Assembly: GCA_900315225.1 (NCBI GenBank) | Contig: OMYM01000414.1 | Location: 39,009-103,008 of the forward strand | Direction: 5' to 3' | DNA from: an uncultured Erysipelotrichaceae bacterium | Lineage (GTDB): Bacteria; Bacillota_I; Bacilli_A; Erysipelotrichales; Erysipelotrichaceae | DNA length: 64,000 bases | Shown here: piece after piece, positions 60,042 to 64,000 of the stretch | Position numbering within the stretch: position 1 is the first letter of the stretch | How the letters are laid out: every line of letters begins with the position of its first letter | The notes under the pieces: generated by a model | The model's input: only the letters and a program-made list of their open reading frames with translations | Databases searched by the model: none | Told to the model about the DNA's origin: nothing | Translations under genes and position numbers: made by a program

Positions 60042-60590
60042 ATGAAAAAAAAGAAGTTAAAAGCTAATAAGAAAAAAACAAATTTCAAAAAAATCAAATC
60101 GTTGAAAATTCCAAGACAAAGCAATAATGCCAATTCTTTGGAAGAATTGACGAGTATTAAGGAAAGCAGTGGCATTGAAGAGATTGACTTGGAGACCAAT
60201 TCTCTTGGATCATTGTTCAAAGACAAAGAAAGAGCCGGTGATGCGGTGGATGACAATGATTCGATCATTCTTGGAGGACACAATGCCTTGATGACCATGG
60301 AAATGGCTGAAAAGGCGATCCAGGAAGATGACTCGATTATTCTGATTGATTCTAGACCGAAAAAAGCATATGCCTCCGGCCATATTCCTGGCGCAATAAA
60401 CGTTGAGGAAAAAGACATTGGAAACAAGATAGAAAGCCTGATCCCCGAAAAGACCCAACGGATATTCGCATATTGCCAAGCGGGCAGAAGCTCGGCGAAT
60501 GTTTGCCGGTTGTTGGAAAAAATGGGATACGAAAACGTTGTCGATCTGGGTTCTATTGTGAACTGGACAGGACCACTGGAATCTTTGTAA
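60042..60590 (+). CDS. Rhodanese-domain protein with charged N-terminal extension
   Basis: 182 residues. The first 30 or so are strongly basic (KKKKLKANKKKTNFKK), followed by an acidic, disordered-looking linker to about 80. The rhodanese domain has IILIDSRPKKAYASGHIPGA near 98 and the active site YCQAGRSS near 147 with the persulfide-forming Cys. It could carry sulfur in the cytosol. No signal peptide or membrane helix is seen. The basic start could bind nucleic acid, ribosome or membrane lipids. Sulfur acceptor unknown. Confidence 0.75.
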   Translation: MKKKKLKANKKKTNFKKIKSLKIPRQSNNANSLEELTSIKESSGIEEIDLETNSLGSLFKDKERAGDAVDDNDSIILGGHNALMTMEMAEKAIQEDDSIILIDSRPKKAYASGHIPGAINVEEKDIGNKIESLIPEKTQRIFAYCQAGRSSANVCRLLEKMGYENVVDLGSIVNWTGPLESL

Positions 60591-60597
60591 AATAGAT

Positions 60598-60621
60598 AAC
60601 CGTCGTAACGACGGTTTTTTA
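60598..60621 (+). terminator. Intrinsic terminator after the rhodanese gene
   Basis: ACCGTCG (60599-60605) and CGACGGT (60609-60615) with a TAA loop, followed by six T residues. Confidence 0.85.
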
Positions 60622-60633
60622 GGAGGTAAAAGC

Positions 60634-62208
60634 ATGAGTTGGTATGATGAAGCGTTTTTTTACCATATTTATCCATTGGGTCTATTGGGAGCGCCAAAGA
60701 TAAACGACTATGGCGAAACGGTACATCGGTTGCGGGAATTAGACCCGTGGATTGCGCACATGAAAGAGATGGGCGCTAGCGGCCTGTACATTGGACCGTT
60801 GTTCGAGTCTGTGGGGCATGGCTATGAGACAACCGACTACAAAAAGGTTGATCGACGCCTGGGTGATAACGATGATTTAAAGGATTTTGTCGCAAAGTGC
60901 CATGCGGCAGGCATCCGCGTTGTGTTGGATGGGGTGTTCAATCACACGGGAAGAGATTTCTTTGCTTTCAAGGATATCAAGGAGAAGCGTGAAAACAGCC
61001 AGTATATCGATTGGTATCGCAATGTGAATTTCCATGGCAATAATGAATATAACGATGGTTTTTCATACGACAATTGGGGAGGATACAACCTGTTGGTAAA
61101 GTTGAACCAGCGCAATCCGCAGGTACAAGAGTATATTTGCGATGTTATTCAGTTTTGGCGGGATGAGTTTGCTATTGATGGCATACGTCTGGATGCAGCG
61201 GATGTCCTTGATTTTGGCTTTATGGAAAGATTGCGCCGCAAGGCGGATGAAATGGATTGCGATTTCTGGCTCTTGGGCGAAGTAATTCATGGAGAATATT
61301 CGCGCTGGGTCAATGCGCATACATTGCATTGCGTTACAAATTATGCGTTGTACAAGGCACTGTATTCTGGACACAACGACCATAACTATTTTGAGATTGC
61401 CCATACGATCAAGCGCCTTGGCGACATGGGGACAATGCGTCTATACAATTTCGTCGATAATCACGACGTGGAAAGAATCTATTCGAGGCTTAGAAACAAG
61501 GCGCACTTTGTTCCTGTCCATGTCCTGCTGTTTGCATTGCCTGGGATGCCATCGATCTACTATGGCTCGGAATTTGCGATCGAGGGAAGGAAACAGCGGC
61601 ATAGCGATGATTCTTTGCGTCCAATGGTGAACCTCGATGATTATGCGGACAATGTGTACTGTAAGCTGATCACTGCGCTGGGCATGGCGCGCAAGGAAAC
61701 CCTTGCGTTGTCGTATGGCTCCTATCGAGAGCTATATCTTTCCACAAAACAGTATGCCTTTGCCAGAGAACTTGATGGTAATTGCGTTGTAGCGGCAGTG
61801 AATAACGAAAGCCGTGACGTCGATATCAAGATCCATGGGATCCAGGATGGTGTCTATACAGGCGTTCTATCGGGCGATAGCTTCGAGGTGAAGAAGACAC
61901 AGGCAACGATTAGGTTGCGCGCTGATGGCGGAGACATCTATATCCCCGAAGGCATTGTTTTTGATCGACCGGCGCCAGTGCAATTGCCCGCCGTAGAAAA
62001 ACAAAAAGAAGAACTCGATATTGATGAAGTTGTTGCCAAAGCCAATACTGTTTCAAAGCCATATGAAGAAATGACGGTGGAAGAGCTTCAGAACGCAATC
62101 CTTGCCAAGATGGCGAAGAACGGCGCCCTCACGGATCGCATGCGCCAGGACGTTGCGCAAAATACTCATCGGGGCAGTCTTCTCAATTGGGTCAGGAGCT
62201 TCAGGTAG
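60634..62208 (+). CDS. GH13 alpha-amylase-family glycoside hydrolase
   Basis: 524 residues. The (beta/alpha)8 barrel has all four GH13 regions: VVLDGVFNHTGRDF near 96, IDGIRLDAADVL near 184 (nucleophile Asp), FWLLGEVIHGEY near 213 (acid/base Glu) and YNFVDNHDVERI near 271. A beta domain follows to about 430, then an unusual tail of about 80 residues (residues 445-524) with EEMTVEELQNAILAKMAKNG. The substrate is probably short alpha-glucans such as maltodextrin; it lacks a signal peptide and so is cytosolic. AGGAGG precedes the start. It abuts the next gene with no gap. Confidence 0.9.
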   Translation: MSWYDEAFFYHIYPLGLLGAPKINDYGETVHRLRELDPWIAHMKEMGASGLYIGPLFESVGHGYETTDYKKVDRRLGDNDDLKDFVAKCHAAGIRVVLDGVFNHTGRDFFAFKDIKEKRENSQYIDWYRNVNFHGNNEYNDGFSYDNWGGYNLLVKLNQRNPQVQEYICDVIQFWRDEFAIDGIRLDAADVLDFGFMERLRRKADEMDCDFWLLGEVIHGEYSRWVNAHTLHCVTNYALYKALYSGHNDHNYFEIAHTIKRLGDMGTMRLYNFVDNHDVERIYSRLRNKAHFVPVHVLLFALPGMPSIYYGSEFAIEGRKQRHSDDSLRPMVNLDDYADNVYCKLITALGMARKETLALSYGSYRELYLSTKQYAFARELDGNCVVAAVNNESRDVDIKIHGIQDGVYTGVLSGDSFEVKKTQATIRLRADGGDIYIPEGIVFDRPAPVQLPAVEKQKEELDIDEVVAKANTVSKPYEEMTVEELQNAILAKMAKNGALTDRMRQDVAQNTHRGSLLNWVRSFR

Positions 62209-63402
62209 ATGGGCAGAGAAAAAATCATTGTTTCCGACAAGGGAAGGGCATTCCTCGAAAAAGGGCAGCTATGGATGTATCGCAATAATCTTCAGGCAGT
62301 CGATAAAGGGGTTGTTGATGGGGACTTCGTTGATATTGTCTCGGAAACAGGGGATTATGTCGCCAGCGGCTTTTATTCTAGCCAAAGCCATGTCGTTTGC
62401 CGTATTTTGACGCGCGACAAGATGGCAAGCATTGGCGAGGAGATGTTCAAAGAGCGCCTAAGCTTTGCTTATGAATTCAGGAAGGCAACGGACGCTGCGA
62501 ATCTAGACAATTGCCGCCTTGTGTATGGCGAGTCCGATGGTTTGCCTGGTCTGATCATCGACCGCTACAACGACATACTATCGGTGCAGATTACCTGTGC
62601 CGGGATGGAGAAAAGAAAAGACATTTTATATCGTTGTGTGCTTGAAGTCTTGCAAGAGGACGGTCAGGATGTTCGCTATATTTATGAACGCAATGACTTG
62701 AAGGCGCGGGAAAAGGAAGGTCTTGCGCTCTATAAGGGGTTTTATGGTGCGCGCACAGATCCCACGACTGTGATCAATGAGAATGGCTTGAAGATTCTGG
62801 TAGATGTGGAGAATGGGCAGAAGACAGGGTATTTCCTGGATCAAAAGCATAACCGCATGCTTGTTCGCAATATTGCAAAGGGAAAGAAGGTTTTGGATTG
62901 CTTTAGCCATACGGGTGGTTTTGCCCTGAACGCTGCCAAGGGTGGCGCTAGAGCGGTTGTGGCGGTGGATGTTTCCCAGACTGCATTGGATCTAGGTCAT
63001 GAGAATGCCTGCCTGAATTCCCTGGAATCGATAGTTTCTTTTGAACAAGCAGATGTATTTGAATATCTTGCGGGATTGAAAAAGAATGACTTTGACGTTA
63101 TTGTGCTGGATCCTCCGGCGTTTACAAAATCAAGGCGCACGGTTGGCAATGCATATAACGGCTATCTTCAGATCAATCGCATGGCAATGGAATTGTTGAA
63201 GGGCGGCGGGTATCTTGCGACATGCAGTTGTTCCAGGTACATGGAAAACGCATTGTTTGAGCAGATGTTGAAAGAGGCGGCATTGTCCGCAGGTGTCATG
63301 TTAAGGCAAGTGTCTGTTACCCAGCAAAACGCAGATCACCCCGTTCTTTGGGTTAACGATGAGACTTCATACCTGAAATTCTATATTTTCCAGATTATAT
63401 GA
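62209..63402 (+). CDS. RlmI-like class I rRNA (cytosine-5-)-methyltransferase
   Basis: 397 residues. An N-terminal PUA-like domain (LEKGQLWMYRNNLQ) is followed by GLIIDRYND near 105 and the SAM-binding core VLDCFSHTGGFALNAAKGGA near 230 with VVAVDVS; catalytic-region motifs are VLDPPAFTKSR near 299 and TCSCSRYM near 342. This is the RlmI/YwbD family, which methylates 23S rRNA cytosine. The exact target in this organism is inferred. Its start codon directly follows the GH13 stop. Confidence 0.88.
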   Translation: MGREKIIVSDKGRAFLEKGQLWMYRNNLQAVDKGVVDGDFVDIVSETGDYVASGFYSSQSHVVCRILTRDKMASIGEEMFKERLSFAYEFRKATDAANLDNCRLVYGESDGLPGLIIDRYNDILSVQITCAGMEKRKDILYRCVLEVLQEDGQDVRYIYERNDLKAREKEGLALYKGFYGARTDPTTVINENGLKILVDVENGQKTGYFLDQKHNRMLVRNIAKGKKVLDCFSHTGGFALNAAKGGARAVVAVDVSQTALDLGHENACLNSLESIVSFEQADVFEYLAGLKKNDFDVIVLDPPAFTKSRRTVGNAYNGYLQINRMAMELLKGGGYLATCSCSRYMENALFEQMLKEAALSAGVMLRQVSVTQQNADHPVLWVNDETSYLKFYIFQII

Positions 63403-63433
63403 AAAAAGATTGCGCGTGATTGCGCAATCTTTT

Positions 63434-63435
<2 letters not shown>
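63402..63435. terminator. Bidirectional terminator between the methyltransferase gene and lysS
   Basis: GATTGCGC (63408-63415) and GCGCAATC (63422-63429), with an A run before and a T run after, lie between convergent genes. Confidence 0.85.

Positions 63436-64000
<565 letters not shown>

Overview
The window looks like core chromosome of a low- to mid-GC Bacillota, most likely of the Erysipelotrichia type. The evidence is a fused SecDF beside a ComN-like regulator, a T-box ahead of hisS-aspS, 6S RNA next to aspS, MurT/GatD, the order sufC-D-S-U-B, the order priA-rsmB-rlmN-prpC-prkC-rsgA-rpe-thiN-rpmB known from Bacillus, and Gram-positive lipoproteins. Cell-wall-binding repeats of the 'YDP..WYWLD' type also fit. 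The assignment to a class is inference from gene content only; no rRNA is present.

Layout. 1-11363: the 3' end of mraY, comN-like, secDF, a HAD phosphatase, recJ, apt, rel, then a T-box controlled hisS-aspS operon. 11364-16353: 6S RNA, a YneF-like protein, a single-chain pyruvate:ferredoxin oxidoreductase and a class I amidotransferase-like protein whose catalytic Cys and His are both Asn. 16354-20810: an unusual glycosyltransferase-like/RecX fusion, YhaM, and the murT-gatD pair for peptidoglycan amidation. 20809-23800 (minus strand): NUDIX and HIT proteins, and two secreted folding-type proteins (a lipoprotein and a membrane-anchored parvulin with an acidic repeat). 23909-29368: the SUF iron-sulfur operon, 5-formyl-THF cyclo-ligase and tRNA-Val. 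29369-31480: a decayed island with remnants of cell-wall-binding repeat proteins, one of them interrupted by a single amber codon. 31580-34436 (minus): proB-proA-proC. 34565-43643: priA through thiN, including the PrpC/PrkC phosphatase-kinase pair. 43641-51727: rpmB, a divergent ftsA, ftsZ, a UPF0158-GNAT fusion, a multi-pass membrane glycosyltransferase-like protein, rarA and a solitary purC. 51723-54643: a polysaccharide deacetylase and two lipoproteins. 54675-59987: a BMP-type nucleoside ABC transporter operon preceded by an intriguing leader. 60042-64000: a rhodanese, a GH13 enzyme, an RlmI-like methyltransferase and the 3' end of lysS.

Most of the window is housekeeping. The best candidate for something undescribed is the 54705-54869 leader of the nucleoside-transporter operon. 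It holds two tandem 22-codon ORFs with strong ribosome binding sites, two mutually exclusive hairpins (one covering the first ribosome binding site) and a terminator-like hairpin inside the second ORF. Other points of interest are the amidotransferase pseudoenzyme, the glycosyltransferase-like/RecX fusion with a coupled mini-ORF, the overlapping Asp/His specifier codons of the T-box, an FtsA without recognisable phosphate-binding loops, the UPF0158-GNAT fusion, and the parvulin interrupted by a Glu/Thr repeat.

All assignments come from reading the sequence and recalled family motifs; no database search or structure calculation was run.
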